In this document: in pieces, positions 1 to 6,967 of the stretch | Position numbering within the stretch: position 1 is the first letter of the stretch | Layout: each line of letters opens with the position of its first letter | DNA from: an uncultured Flavobacteriales bacterium | Lineage (GTDB): Bacteria > Bacteroidota > Bacteroidia > Flavobacteriales_G > Salibacteraceae | DNA: 64,000 bases | Reading direction: 5' to 3' | Assembly: GCA_943788775.1 (NCBI GenBank) | Contig: CALSRO010000003.1 | Span: 248,001 to 312,000, forward strand | Translations under genes and position numbers: made by a program | The notes under the pieces: generated by a model | The model's input: the letters and a program-made list of their open reading frames with translations, nothing else | The model's database searches: none | Told to the model about the DNA's origin: nothing

Positions 1-37
1 AATGATTAACCGACAAAGGATAGCCTTGAACAATGCC

Positions 38-745
38 TTATCGTTTGACTACTTTCTCGGTATATGAACCGTTTTCCGTAGATACGTACAACATATAAAT
101 GCCCGATGGAAACTCGTTCAGATCGATGGTAAATTTATCGTTCATTATTGCGCCTCTTTTCATGACTTGAGCACCCAATAAGTCGAATAACTCCACACTT
201 TGAATTAAAGAAGCTCTAATGTTCAAGTATTGTTCTGTTGGGTTGGGAAAAACCTCAATATCCTCCGCAATCACAGAGCTCACACTGGTCACTGTATCCG
301 TAGTATCCTCTACCGCGTATGTCTCCACATCCCAGCGAATGGTATCACCAATCGTCACATCCGTTGAATCATAAACGTATATACTCAAAGATCCAACTCT
401 GGCTGTATCGTCCGTTGAAACCAGCAAGGTGAAAAACCCTCGGGTACCAGATTCGAATTGAGCGGTTGTGATCGGCCACATGGTAGCAGAGTCAGGAATT
501 TCAAAAAAGCAATTTGGAAAATCACAAAGTGACATGCTCCATTCTGAACTCAAGGTGTTTTCTACGGTTTTCCATTTAAATGTAATGTCAGATGAATCAA
601 ATGGTAAAAAATGCACACTCATGCTATAGGTTCCGCCAGCCTCCTCGTAAATCGAAAAATGAGTAGTTGTATCGTAATTGAAGTTTTGCGCCTGAGCCAA
701 GGAGAATACAGAAAATAGTATAACAATTAGAGTAAAGTGCTTCAT
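38..745 (-). CDS. Exported T9SS type A cargo protein, function unknown
   Basis: 235-residue exported protein. Residues 1-20 form a signal peptide ending in an AQAQ stretch. The middle part (about 21-150) is acidic, beta-rich and carries two cysteines (C74, C79) that could form a disulfide; no catalytic motif is recognisable. From about residue 165 it has a type A sorting domain: VFPNPT, then an ELFDLLGAQV strand and a PSGIYML turn, ending KVVKR. Such domains direct proteins through the type IX secretion system to the cell surface. The function of the passenger part is unknown. A promoter match lies just upstream on the minus strand. The gene stands alone and is divergent from the DUF1573 gene. 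Confidence 0.85.
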   Translation of the reverse strand: MKHFTLIVILFSVFSLAQAQNFNYDTTTHFSIYEEAGGTYSMSVHFLPFDSSDITFKWKTVENTLSSEWSMSLCDFPNCFFEIPDSATMWPITTAQFESGTRGFFTLLVSTDDTARVGSLSIYVYDSTDVTIGDTIRWDVETYAVEDTTDTVTSVSSVIAEDIEVFPNPTEQYLNIRASLIQSVELFDLLGAQVMKRGAIMNDKFTIDLNEFPSGIYMLYVSTENGSYTEKVVKR

Positions 746-761
746 AGGATGAGATTTGCCT

Positions 762-791
762 TAAAAGTAATGCTTCGAGTCAATATTCCAA
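762..791 (-). promoter_or_regulatory. Bacteroidota-type promoter for the T9SS cargo gene
   Basis: On the minus strand a TTG (789-791) is followed after 19 bases by TACTTTTA (762-769), close to the Bacteroidota -33/-7 consensus TTG-N(17-23)-TAnnTTTG. It ends 16 bases before the start codon at 745, so the leader would be very short. Confidence 0.5.
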
Positions 792-841
792 AAATCCATT
801 GTTACCCACAAGTTAACCGACATGCATTATAGTTGGGGATC

Positions 842-1252
842 ATGCAATTTAGCATAATGCAATTAGGAACTAGAATATTCATTGTCTTGTTAATCACAGG
901 GTTGTCACAAAGAACCGTGATCGCGCAAGACACGATCCAAAACCGAATTGCATTCGATTATTTGCTTCAGACAAAAGACAGCATGGACGTAGGCGAAAAG
1001 GCCATCTTCCACTTTCCCTTCAGCAATGTGGGCGACACGGCATTCTATTTTATGAAGGTCAGGTCGAGTTGCGGTTGTTTAGTTCCAGAATGGCCACGAG
1101 AAGCCATCGAGCCCGGAGAATCAGGTGAAATAAAAGGCATTTATGACTCGCGAAGAATAGGACCGATCAATAAAACAATCTCTGTGGAGCTGAACGGCTC
1201 GGAGGAGATGATAATCCTTAGAATTAAAGGGTCCGTTTGGCCAAAGGAGTAA
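842..1252 (+). CDS. DUF1573 family exported protein
   Basis: About 136 residues from the ATG at 842; a TTG at 833 is in frame, but a -7-like TATAGTTG at 827-834 argues for the inner start. Residues up to about 29 form a signal peptide (hydrophobic IFIVLLITGLS stretch). The rest is a single Ig-like DUF1573 domain with the usual features: a 'FPFSNVGDTAF' strand, then the SSCGCLVPEW motif with paired cysteines, and a PGESGEIKGIYD strand. DUF1573 proteins are common in Bacteroidota envelopes and their role is not established. The 80-bp repeat pair begins immediately after the stop codon. Confidence 0.82.
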   Translation: MQFSIMQLGTRIFIVLLITGLSQRTVIAQDTIQNRIAFDYLLQTKDSMDVGEKAIFHFPFSNVGDTAFYFMKVRSSCGCLVPEWPREAIEPGESGEIKGIYDSRRIGPINKTISVELNGSEEMIILRIKGSVWPKE

Positions 1253-1253
1253 G

Positions 1254-1333
1254 CTCCGGTCGGTGGACCAGTATTTAGCCGTGAATTGGATCAAGCCTGT
1301 AGAGCTCCGCTCTATTTGGGCTTTTTATTATTC
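1254..1333 (+). repeat. 80-bp direct repeat, copy 1
   Basis: First of two nearly identical 80-base copies (the second is 1371-1450) that differ at only a few positions. It begins CTCCGGTCGGTGGACC and ends GGGCTTTTTATTATTC. It contains a short GAGCtccGCTC hairpin followed by a T-rich run, so it may act as a terminator for the DUF1573 gene. It starts one base after that gene's stop codon. Confidence 0.8.
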
Positions 1334-1370
1334 TTAGCGCGACTGAACGTAAACTCTCTGGATTACCTCC

Positions 1371-1450
1371 CTCCGGTCGGTGGACCAGTATTTAGCCGTG
1401 AAATGGATCAAGCCTATAGAGCTCCGCTCTATTTGGGCTTTTTATTATTC
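1371..1450 (+). repeat. 80-bp direct repeat, copy 2
   Basis: Second copy of the 80-base unit, 37 bases after the first. It is followed by an imperfect inverted arm: the GGGCTTTTTATT at its end can pair with AATAAAAAAAGCCC at about 1481-1493, with a GAGCTTGAGCAAGCTC palindrome (1456-1471) inside. The 1253-1525 interval is otherwise without a convincing gene; a 74-codon open frame across both copies is only a by-product of the repeat. Confidence 0.8.
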
Positions 1451-1483
1451 CTTTCGAGCTTGAGCAAGCTCAGCTCGAGGAAT

Positions 1484-1515
1484 AAAAAAAGCCCTATCGC
1501 TTCGCGATAAGGCTT
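1484..1515 (-). terminator. Rho-independent terminator of tRNA-Leu
   Basis: Read on the minus strand, AGCCTTATCGC-gaa-GCGATAGGGCT forms a tight hairpin with one mismatch, followed by seven T. It lies 11 bases downstream of the tRNA-Leu 3' end. Confidence 0.85.
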
Positions 1516-1525
1516 CATCATCAAG

Positions 1526-1608
1526 TGCCCAGAACTGGACTCGAACCAGCATGAACTAAGTTCACACGCCCCTCAAGCGTGCGCGTCTACCAATTTCGCC
1601 ACCTGGGC
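1526..1608 (-). tRNA. tRNA-Leu (anticodon GAG)
   Basis: 83-nt class II tRNA on the minus strand. The acceptor stem is GCCCAGG paired with TCTGGGC, with discriminator A. The anticodon arm is CACGC-TTGAGGG-GCGTG, giving anticodon GAG (reads CUU/CUC). A long variable arm TGAAC-TTA-GTTCA is present, as expected for leucine tRNA, and the T arm is CTGG-TTCGAGT-CCAG. No CCA is encoded. A terminator follows directly. Confidence 0.95.
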
Positions 1609-1684
1609 AGTGGTTCCTATTAAGGAGGCGCGAATTTAGAATTAATGAGGATTAGAACAACCAACCTTTTCAGAGATTTCATTT

Positions 1685-1692
1685 TACATTTG
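1685..1692 (+). promoter_or_regulatory. -7 promoter element before the 1701 gene
   Basis: TACATTTG matches the Bacteroidota -7 consensus TAnnTTTG exactly. It ends 8 bases before the GTG start at 1701, which would give a transcript with almost no leader. Confidence 0.5.
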
Positions 1693-1700
1693 ACACCATT

Positions 1701-2612
1701 GTGCAGCTTCGATTACTACATATTCCATTCATCCTACTGACCGTTTTCTGGGTTCAGATAAGCACGGCACAAAACGACTCCATTGCACCCATTGCGACCG
1801 AGCCCTTGAAACGAGGTATTTACATGAGTCACCAAGATTTTGTTGCCAACACGCCAAGCGATACCCATTCATTTTATCTCCAAGAAAAGGCTCGCAAAAA
1901 AGGCCTTTGGGAAGGCACATTTAATAGAATTCCTAGGTATTCAAAAAATGGTCGAAAATCCAAGCACATTTGGGGTTTCTCAGATGGAGAGAAAGCGCAC
2001 ATATATCATGAAAAGGAATATTTTCCGATTACTGTGGAAGGGCACAAAATGCTCTTTTATGGATATGGCTTATCCGAAGCTTCTGAGTCCGAAAAGGCGA
2101 TGGCTTGGGCGGCTGCTTTCATGGGTGGATTGGCGGGTACACTGATCTATGAACTAAGCAGCAATGCGGTTTCGAAAAGAGAGGCAAAAACTCAACACAA
2201 ACTATTCTATATAGATCAGTTTACAGGAACGGTCATTCCTGATTATCTGCTAATGAAATCGGGCTATGATTTCTTTAACCCAACATGTCAATTTTTCATC
2301 TACCGCTATGAAAAGGAAAGTATCATAACGGATTCCGTGACCTTTATTCTAAATGATCAGCAAGAAATCCCACTTGGACCAAACGGGATTTATGAATCCG
2401 AGATTTCTCTCTCGCACGCGCCACACAAGCTATGCACCGCAGACTCGAATAGTTGTTTTGAGTTTACAAATAAGACCTATGAGCCTACCTACATTTCCGT
2501 TTCCTATGACGCCATATCAAACGGATGGAAAATCGAAGAAGTGGACCAAAGCACGGGCCTGTGGTTTTTAAACAAAACCGATAAAAAGCAAAAAAAGTCG
2601 GATAGAAAATGA
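1701..2612 (+). CDS. Exported protein of unknown function (GIYMSHQDF-type)
   Basis: 303 residues with a GTG start placed just after a perfect -7 element. Residues 1-23 are a signal peptide (hydrophobic core, cut near STAQ). The mature protein begins with a KRGIYMSHQDFVANTPS segment, a pattern seen at the start of a family of unnamed Bacteroidota exported proteins. A glycine/alanine-rich hydrophobic stretch at about 135-155 (AMAWAAAFMGGLAG) may be a membrane hairpin. The C-terminus is lysine-rich. I do not recognise an enzymatic motif. A terminator follows six bases after the stop codon. Confidence 0.75.
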   Translation: MQLRLLHIPFILLTVFWVQISTAQNDSIAPIATEPLKRGIYMSHQDFVANTPSDTHSFYLQEKARKKGLWEGTFNRIPRYSKNGRKSKHIWGFSDGEKAHIYHEKEYFPITVEGHKMLFYGYGLSEASESEKAMAWAAAFMGGLAGTLIYELSSNAVSKREAKTQHKLFYIDQFTGTVIPDYLLMKSGYDFFNPTCQFFIYRYEKESIITDSVTFILNDQQEIPLGPNGIYESEISLSHAPHKLCTADSNSCFEFTNKTYEPTYISVSYDAISNGWKIEEVDQSTGLWFLNKTDKKQKKSDRK

Positions 2613-2617
2613 GGTTT

Positions 2618-2650
2618 AAGTCCGCGCTAGCTGGGACTTCCTATTTTTGA
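2618..2650 (+). terminator. Hairpin terminator after the 1701-2612 gene
   Basis: AAGTCC (2618-2623) pairs with GGACTT (2634-2639) around a GCTAGC-containing loop, followed by CTATTTTT. The loop sequence TCCGCGCTAGC recurs in the two repeats downstream. Confidence 0.55.
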
Positions 2651-2752
2651 CCGCTCGGACAACATGTCCGCGCTAGCGGCCAAGCATAGTTTTTTTTTTG
2701 GAAAACCGTAAAAATAATTCACAAGCCCGAACAGTATGTCCGTGCTAGCGGG
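2651..2752. repeat. CTAG-centred short palindromic repeats
   Basis: Two hairpin-forming units at 2651-2679 (CCGCTCGGAC...GTCCG...AGCGG) and 2726-2752 (CCCG...CGGG) share the core ATGTCCGYGCTAGCGG. A third copy of TCCGCGCTAGC lies in the terminator loop at 2621-2631. The spacing is about 45 and 70 bases. A run of about ten T follows the first unit at about 2690. No gene is apparent in 2613-2809. Confidence 0.6.
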
Positions 2753-2809
2753 TTTTGCAGTGAATCAAATATCCATTCATACTACTGGCTTTTTCCATTC
2801 CTTTGGCCC

Positions 2810-3520
2810 ATGCGGTCATGGCTATGCATCATAATCACCTTATTCGCCTCTACTATCTTGGCTCAAAACCATACCATCTATCTGCTCTCTGGCCAAGGTT
2901 CGGATGAACGCATTTTTCAAGAAATCGAATGGGACAGCACACAATATTCTGCGCAGTACCTGCCCTACCTCATTCCTGAACGCGGTGAAAAAATGATTGC
3001 CTATGCCAAACGCATCGCTGCTAGCATAGACACATCACGCCCCTATTCCATCATTGGCGTTTCGTTGGGTGGAATGCTGGCTTCTGAAATGAAAACGTTT
3101 TTAAACCCAGAGAAGGTCATCATCATTTCAAGCGCTAAATGCCGGAGTGAACTGCCATTGAGGTATCGCTTGCAACGCTATTTACCATTTTATGCTTTGG
3201 TGCCCAAAGCTTGGCTAAAGGCTGGCGCACTCGTGGCTCAACCGCTTTTCGAACCGGATAGAAAAAGCCACAAAGAAACCTTCGTGTCTATGCTGAAAGC
3301 CAAAGACAAACGCTTCACCAAACGGAGTATCCGCATGATTATGAATTGGGAGAAAGAGGAATGCGATTCAGAAATAGCACACATCCACGGGAATAATGAT
3401 CACACCCTGCCTATCCGCAGGATAACCGCTTCACATATTGTTGAGAATGGTTCGCACATGATATGCCTCACTCGAGCTAAGGAAGTCTCCAGGGTGATCC
3501 ACGAGATTCTGTCTCACTAG
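2810..3520 (+). CDS. Exported alpha/beta hydrolase
   Basis: 236 residues with a signal peptide (1-19, cut after ILAQ). The alpha/beta-hydrolase signature is visible: the GVSLGG nucleophile elbow with Ser85, an acid in HGNNDHTLP, and a C-terminal histidine in ENGSHM, giving a full Ser-Asp-His triad. The N-terminal strand IYLLSGQGSDERIF resembles the oxyanion region of small esterases and lipase-like proteins. The substrate cannot be deduced. Its 3' end overlaps the convergent gene at 3517 by 4 bp. Confidence 0.8.
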   Translation: MRSWLCIIITLFASTILAQNHTIYLLSGQGSDERIFQEIEWDSTQYSAQYLPYLIPERGEKMIAYAKRIAASIDTSRPYSIIGVSLGGMLASEMKTFLNPEKVIIISSAKCRSELPLRYRLQRYLPFYALVPKAWLKAGALVAQPLFEPDRKSHKETFVSMLKAKDKRFTKRSIRMIMNWEKEECDSEIAHIHGNNDHTLPIRRITASHIVENGSHMICLTRAKEVSRVIHEILSH

Positions 3521-4056
3521 CGCCCTCTTTTCTTGATCATCTTAATGATGGTCTTGGCATCTTTTTCTGTCAATCGAAGTCCAAAAACCACTTTTTTACC
3601 AATGTAGTCAAAGACAATTTTTTCTCCGCCTACGGTCCAAAAGGCATCTTGATAGGCCTTGGCAAAAGCCTTATCATCCAAGTTCACTAGTTCGATATTC
3701 TTCATGGTTTCTAAATCATAGGAGACCGCGCTGCCATAGCTTCCCCAGCTTCGTTTATAATCCAAGGTCTCTGAACCAATACGCACGTATTCTTTACCGC
3801 TTTGATGCCAAACTATGGAGCGAATGGCGTAATATAAAAAATAGCCCCAAAGCATGATGAACACTATGAAATAAGCCCACTGGTCTCCGCTGCTTTCGCG
3901 CAACATCCCCATGATGCCCAAAAGCCCTGTAACCGACCATACAGCTACCCAAATACGCAGCGCAATGGTTTGCCACGATTTTAATTGTGGATAAATTACG
4001 ATGACTTGTCCTTCATCCGTCTTATCTACGCTAATTTTGGCCTCTGAATCAATCAT
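3517..4056 (-). CDS. Membrane protein of unknown function, two TM segments
   Basis: 179 residues without a signal peptide. Two hydrophobic segments (about 31-50 and 61-80) make a membrane hairpin, and the remaining C-terminal half is a soluble beta-rich region, possibly PH-like in overall plan (short N-terminus, TM hairpin, beta domain). No enzymatic motif is seen. It is convergent with the hydrolase gene, with a 4-bp overlap, and divergent from the TPR gene. Confidence 0.7.
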   Translation of the reverse strand: MIDSEAKISVDKTDEGQVIVIYPQLKSWQTIALRIWVAVWSVTGLLGIMGMLRESSGDQWAYFIVFIMLWGYFLYYAIRSIVWHQSGKEYVRIGSETLDYKRSWGSYGSAVSYDLETMKNIELVNLDDKAFAKAYQDAFWTVGGEKIVFDYIGKKVVFGLRLTEKDAKTIIKMIKKRGR

Positions 4057-4131
4057 GCGTTTGAATTAATTAACGTTCAAAGGTCATATTCTAAACGAAG
4101 TTGACGTTTATTGAGGCAGAAGAAATTATAG

Positions 4132-4905
4132 ATGGAAATGAAAAGAGTCTTATTGGCTAGTGTATTGGTGTTGGTTGCATCGCTGAGTGCGAAGGCACAA
4201 GTAAAGAATAGCGACTTCCAAAAGTTGTTTGACCTCTACACCATGGAGGATTATGCCAAGTGTGCTTACAAGGCAGAGAAGTATTCTCAAAAGGAAAAGT
4301 ACCGCAGAGATCCAGAACCCTATTTATACATGGCGATGTGCTTCTATCAAGCCCATGTACAGCCTGAAAAATTCGATCAAGAATTTGACGATCCATTGAA
4401 AGATGCCCTGAAATATGCTTACAAGTTTCGCAAGAAAGACAAAACGGGAGAGTTATATGATGCCAATCGTGAACTCTTAGATAAGATTCGCGAAGAGGCT
4501 TTATCCAATGCGAAGTTCTATTTTAATGACAGCGATTACCGCAAAGCATCCAGTGAATTCAAGCGCATTCAAAAGGTGATCCCCGATGACATGAATGTGA
4601 TGATGATGACGGGAGTAGCCGACATCATGGCTAAAAACGCTTCGCAAGGAGAGCGGTTGGTAGTAATCGCCCTAGATTCGATGAGAGCTCAGGATGCACG
4701 AAATGTTTGGGAAAAGGACGATGTAACCCATGATATCATGATCAAGGGTTTTGTGGGTTATACCAATTACCTGAGTGAAGTTAACCGATTGGATGAGGCA
4801 CAAGAGGTCATGACATTTGCCCGACAATTGGTGCCAGACGACCCCACTTTGAAGGTGCAGTACAAGAAGATTTACGCCATTGGTCCAAAGGACGAAGAGG
4901 AATAA
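4132..4905 (+). CDS. Exported TPR-like protein
   Basis: 257 residues with a signal peptide (1-22, LSAKAQ cleavage region). The mature part is helical with TPR-like units: an N-terminal '[19 protein letters not shown]' helix pair, a [23 protein letters not shown] unit near 135-155, and a C-terminal [20 protein letters not shown] unit. It is probably a periplasmic or surface scaffold. It lies 11 bp upstream of trmD and is likely cotranscribed with it. An in-frame ATG at 4138 is an equally possible start. Confidence 0.75.
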   Translation: MEMKRVLLASVLVLVASLSAKAQVKNSDFQKLFDLYTMEDYAKCAYKAEKYSQKEKYRRDPEPYLYMAMCFYQAHVQPEKFDQEFDDPLKDALKYAYKFRKKDKTGELYDANRELLDKIREEALSNAKFYFNDSDYRKASSEFKRIQKVIPDDMNVMMMTGVADIMAKNASQGERLVVIALDSMRAQDARNVWEKDDVTHDIMIKGFVGYTNYLSEVNRLDEAQEVMTFARQLVPDDPTLKVQYKKIYAIGPKDEEE

Positions 4906-4916
4906 TATTCTCGAAA

Positions 4917-5612
4917 ATGCGCATCGATATCATCACACTTTTACCTGGATTATTAGAAGGTCCGTTTTCAGACTCGATCTTAAAACGTGCCGCTGATAAA
5001 GGACTGGCGGAAGTTCATGTTCACAATCTGCGCGAGTATGGTTTTGGAAAACACCGTCAAGTGGACGATTACCAGTTTGGTGGTGGTGCTGGCATGGTCA
5101 TCATGATCGAACCGGTTGAAAAACTATTGGATGAATTGAAAGCAGAGCGTGATTACGATGAGGTCATTTTTGTAACCCCGGATGGTGATCTGTTTGACCA
5201 GAGCACGGCCAATGCGCTGTCGCTGAAAGAAAACATCATCATACTTTGCGGCCACTACAAGGGCATTGACCAGCGCATCCGAGATCACTACATCACCAAA
5301 GAGATTTCCATTGGCGATTACGTGCTCTCCGGAGGTGAATTAGCGGCCGCAGTTATCAGCGATGCGGTCATTCGTTTACTTCCTGGTGTTTTGAATGATG
5401 AAACATCAGCACTCACAGACTCGTTTCAAGATGATTTGTTGGCACCGCCAGTTTACACTCGACCATCAGAGCATAAAGGCTGGAAAGTGCCTGAAGTGCT
5501 GCTTTCTGGCAACTTCAAGGCCATCGATGAATGGCGCCAAAGCGAGGCTGAAAAGCGCACAAAAGAGAGACGTCCAAATCTTTGGAATAAAAAAACTTCA
5601 TCTGGTGAATAA
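4917..5612 (+). CDS. trmD: tRNA (guanine-37-N1)-methyltransferase
   Basis: 231 residues, the usual length for TrmD, which methylates G37 next to the anticodon of tRNAs reading CNN codons and so prevents +1 frameshifting. Visible signatures are the N-terminal [10 protein letters not shown], the QFGGGAGMV motif at about 57-65, the [10 protein letters not shown] motif, and [11 protein letters not shown] of the trefoil knot that binds S-adenosylmethionine. The C-terminal part carries the [18 protein letters not shown] tRNA-binding segment. It is followed by rplS, the common trmD-rplS order. Confidence 0.97.
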   Translation: MRIDIITLLPGLLEGPFSDSILKRAADKGLAEVHVHNLREYGFGKHRQVDDYQFGGGAGMVIMIEPVEKLLDELKAERDYDEVIFVTPDGDLFDQSTANALSLKENIIILCGHYKGIDQRIRDHYITKEISIGDYVLSGGELAAAVISDAVIRLLPGVLNDETSALTDSFQDDLLAPPVYTRPSEHKGWKVPEVLLSGNFKAIDEWRQSEAEKRTKERRPNLWNKKTSSGE

Positions 5613-5626
5613 TATCATCAAAAAAC

Positions 5627-5634
5627 TATCTTTG
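5627..5634 (+). promoter_or_regulatory. -7 promoter element of rplS
   Basis: TATCTTTG matches TAnnTTTG exactly and sits 20 bases before the rplS start. This gives rplS its own promoter in the 42-bp gap after trmD, with a leader of about 14 bases. Confidence 0.6.
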
Positions 5635-5654
5635 CGCCCTCAATTTTTCGAGCT

Positions 5655-6020
5655 ATGGCTACAGTAGTAATGCAAGACATCATAAACGAAGTGAACCCAA
5701 AGGTTGATTTGCCAACTTTCAATAGTGGAGACACTGTTGCTGTTCACTACAAGATCAAGGAAGGTAACAAGGAGCGTACGCAGGTTTTTCAGGGCGTAGT
5801 ACTTCAAGTTAAAGGACACGGTTCTACTGAGACTTTTACAGTTCGTAAAATGGCAAGTGGTGTTGGTGTGGAAAGAGTATTTCCATCAAACAGCCCGTTC
5901 ATCGAAAAGATTGAATTGCTGAAAAGAGGTAAAGTACGTAGATCAAGAATTTTCTACCTGAGAGATAGAAAAGGAAAGTCTGCTCGTATCAAAGAGCGTT
6001 ACAACAGAAAAGAGAAATAG
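5655..6020 (+). CDS. rplS: 50S ribosomal protein L19
   Basis: 121 residues, full length for bL19, which sits at the 30S-50S interface. Recognisable segments are [18 protein letters not shown], the [15 protein letters not shown] strand, [17 protein letters not shown], and the basic C-terminal [25 protein letters not shown]. It has its own -7 element and a strong terminator, so it can be expressed without trmD. Confidence 0.98.
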   Translation: MATVVMQDIINEVNPKVDLPTFNSGDTVAVHYKIKEGNKERTQVFQGVVLQVKGHGSTETFTVRKMASGVGVERVFPSNSPFIEKIELLKRGKVRRSRIFYLRDRKGKSARIKERYNRKEK

Positions 6021-6045
6021 ATCTACTGTTGATCTTATAAATTTA

Positions 6046-6072
6046 AAAAGCTCCGATATCGGGGCTTTTTTT
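6046..6072 (+). terminator. Rho-independent terminator after rplS
   Basis: AAAAGCTCCG-atat-CGGGGCTTTT forms a 10-bp stem with one G-T pair, running into a T tract, 25 bases after the rplS stop codon. Confidence 0.9.
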
Positions 6073-6090
6073 ATGCTCTATTTTCGCTGA

Positions 6091-6966
6091 ATGCGACATC
6101 TTATATTAGGCTTAATTATCATTCTCTCAGCAAGCTGCAAACGAAGCCTGTATGAATCAGATTATCACACCATGAAACACGATGGTGAAAAGCGCTCATA
6201 TCTATTACACGTTCCACCCTCCTATTCAGACGCAACGGAAACTCCTTTGATCATAGCCCTGCACGGGGGAGTTGGCAGTGCTAAAAACATTGAAGAGCAA
6301 AGTGGATTGGCCGAATTTTCAGATGAAAAAGGCTTTATCCTATGCTCTCCTAATGGAATCAACCGAACATGGAACGCGGGTTGGTGCTGTGGCAAAGCGC
6401 AAGAAAAGGAAATCGATGATGTGGGTTTCATATCGAAACTCATAGATCAACTGAAAACAGAATACAACATCGATGCAAATCGAGTATATATCACAGGAAT
6501 GTCGAATGGCGCCATGATGAGCTATCGCTTGGCTTGTGAATTATCCACTGAAATTGCGGCCATTGCCCCTGTTGCTGGCGGAATGGTTATGGATCAATGT
6601 GAGCCTTCCAGCTCCGTTAGCATCATTCACTTTCACTCCTACGAGGATAGCAACATTCCTCACTTAGGAGGAGTCGGAGACGGCATTTCTGATCACTACA
6701 ACGCACCGTTAGATTCTATCAGAGAGTTCTGGAGTCAGCAACTGGAATGTCCGATTTATACAGGGATTGATCTCAGTACAGAGGTAGATATCAAGATGGC
6801 TAGTGGATGCTTAGATAGTAACGAGGTAGTATATTACTACACCACAGATGGCGGCCACAGTTGGCCTGGTGGCAGAGCGCCCACCCGAAAGGGGGACGCT
6901 CCATCCGAAGCCTTGAATGCCAATGAAGTGATGTGGGAGTTCTTTATGAAACACCCAAAAAGATAA
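6091..6966 (+). CDS. PHB-depolymerase/feruloyl-esterase-like lipoprotein
   Basis: 291 residues. The N-terminus MRHLILGLIIILSASC looks like a lipoprotein signal with the lipidated cysteine at 16. The remainder is a poly(3-hydroxybutyrate) depolymerase/CE1-type esterase: an oxyanion HGGVGS at 58-63, an LCSPNGINRTWNAGWCCG segment with paired cysteines, the nucleophile motif GMSNGA (Ser138), an acid near 185-186 and His256 in GGHSWPGG. Family members hydrolyse polyester or aromatic esters; the substrate here is open. A -7-like TATTTTCG at 6079-6086 supports this start. It is convergent with the prolyl oligopeptidase gene, one base apart. Confidence 0.85.
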   Translation: MRHLILGLIIILSASCKRSLYESDYHTMKHDGEKRSYLLHVPPSYSDATETPLIIALHGGVGSAKNIEEQSGLAEFSDEKGFILCSPNGINRTWNAGWCCGKAQEKEIDDVGFISKLIDQLKTEYNIDANRVYITGMSNGAMMSYRLACELSTEIAAIAPVAGGMVMDQCEPSSSVSIIHFHSYEDSNIPHLGGVGDGISDHYNAPLDSIREFWSQQLECPIYTGIDLSTEVDIKMASGCLDSNEVVYYYTTDGGHSWPGGRAPTRKGDAPSEALNANEVMWEFFMKHPKR

Positions 6967-6967
6967 A

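Noticed and set aside
1286-1510. 74-codon open frame across the 80-bp repeats
   Set aside because: It repeats its own peptide because it is read through the two repeat copies and ends in a terminator hairpin; no start signal or domain.
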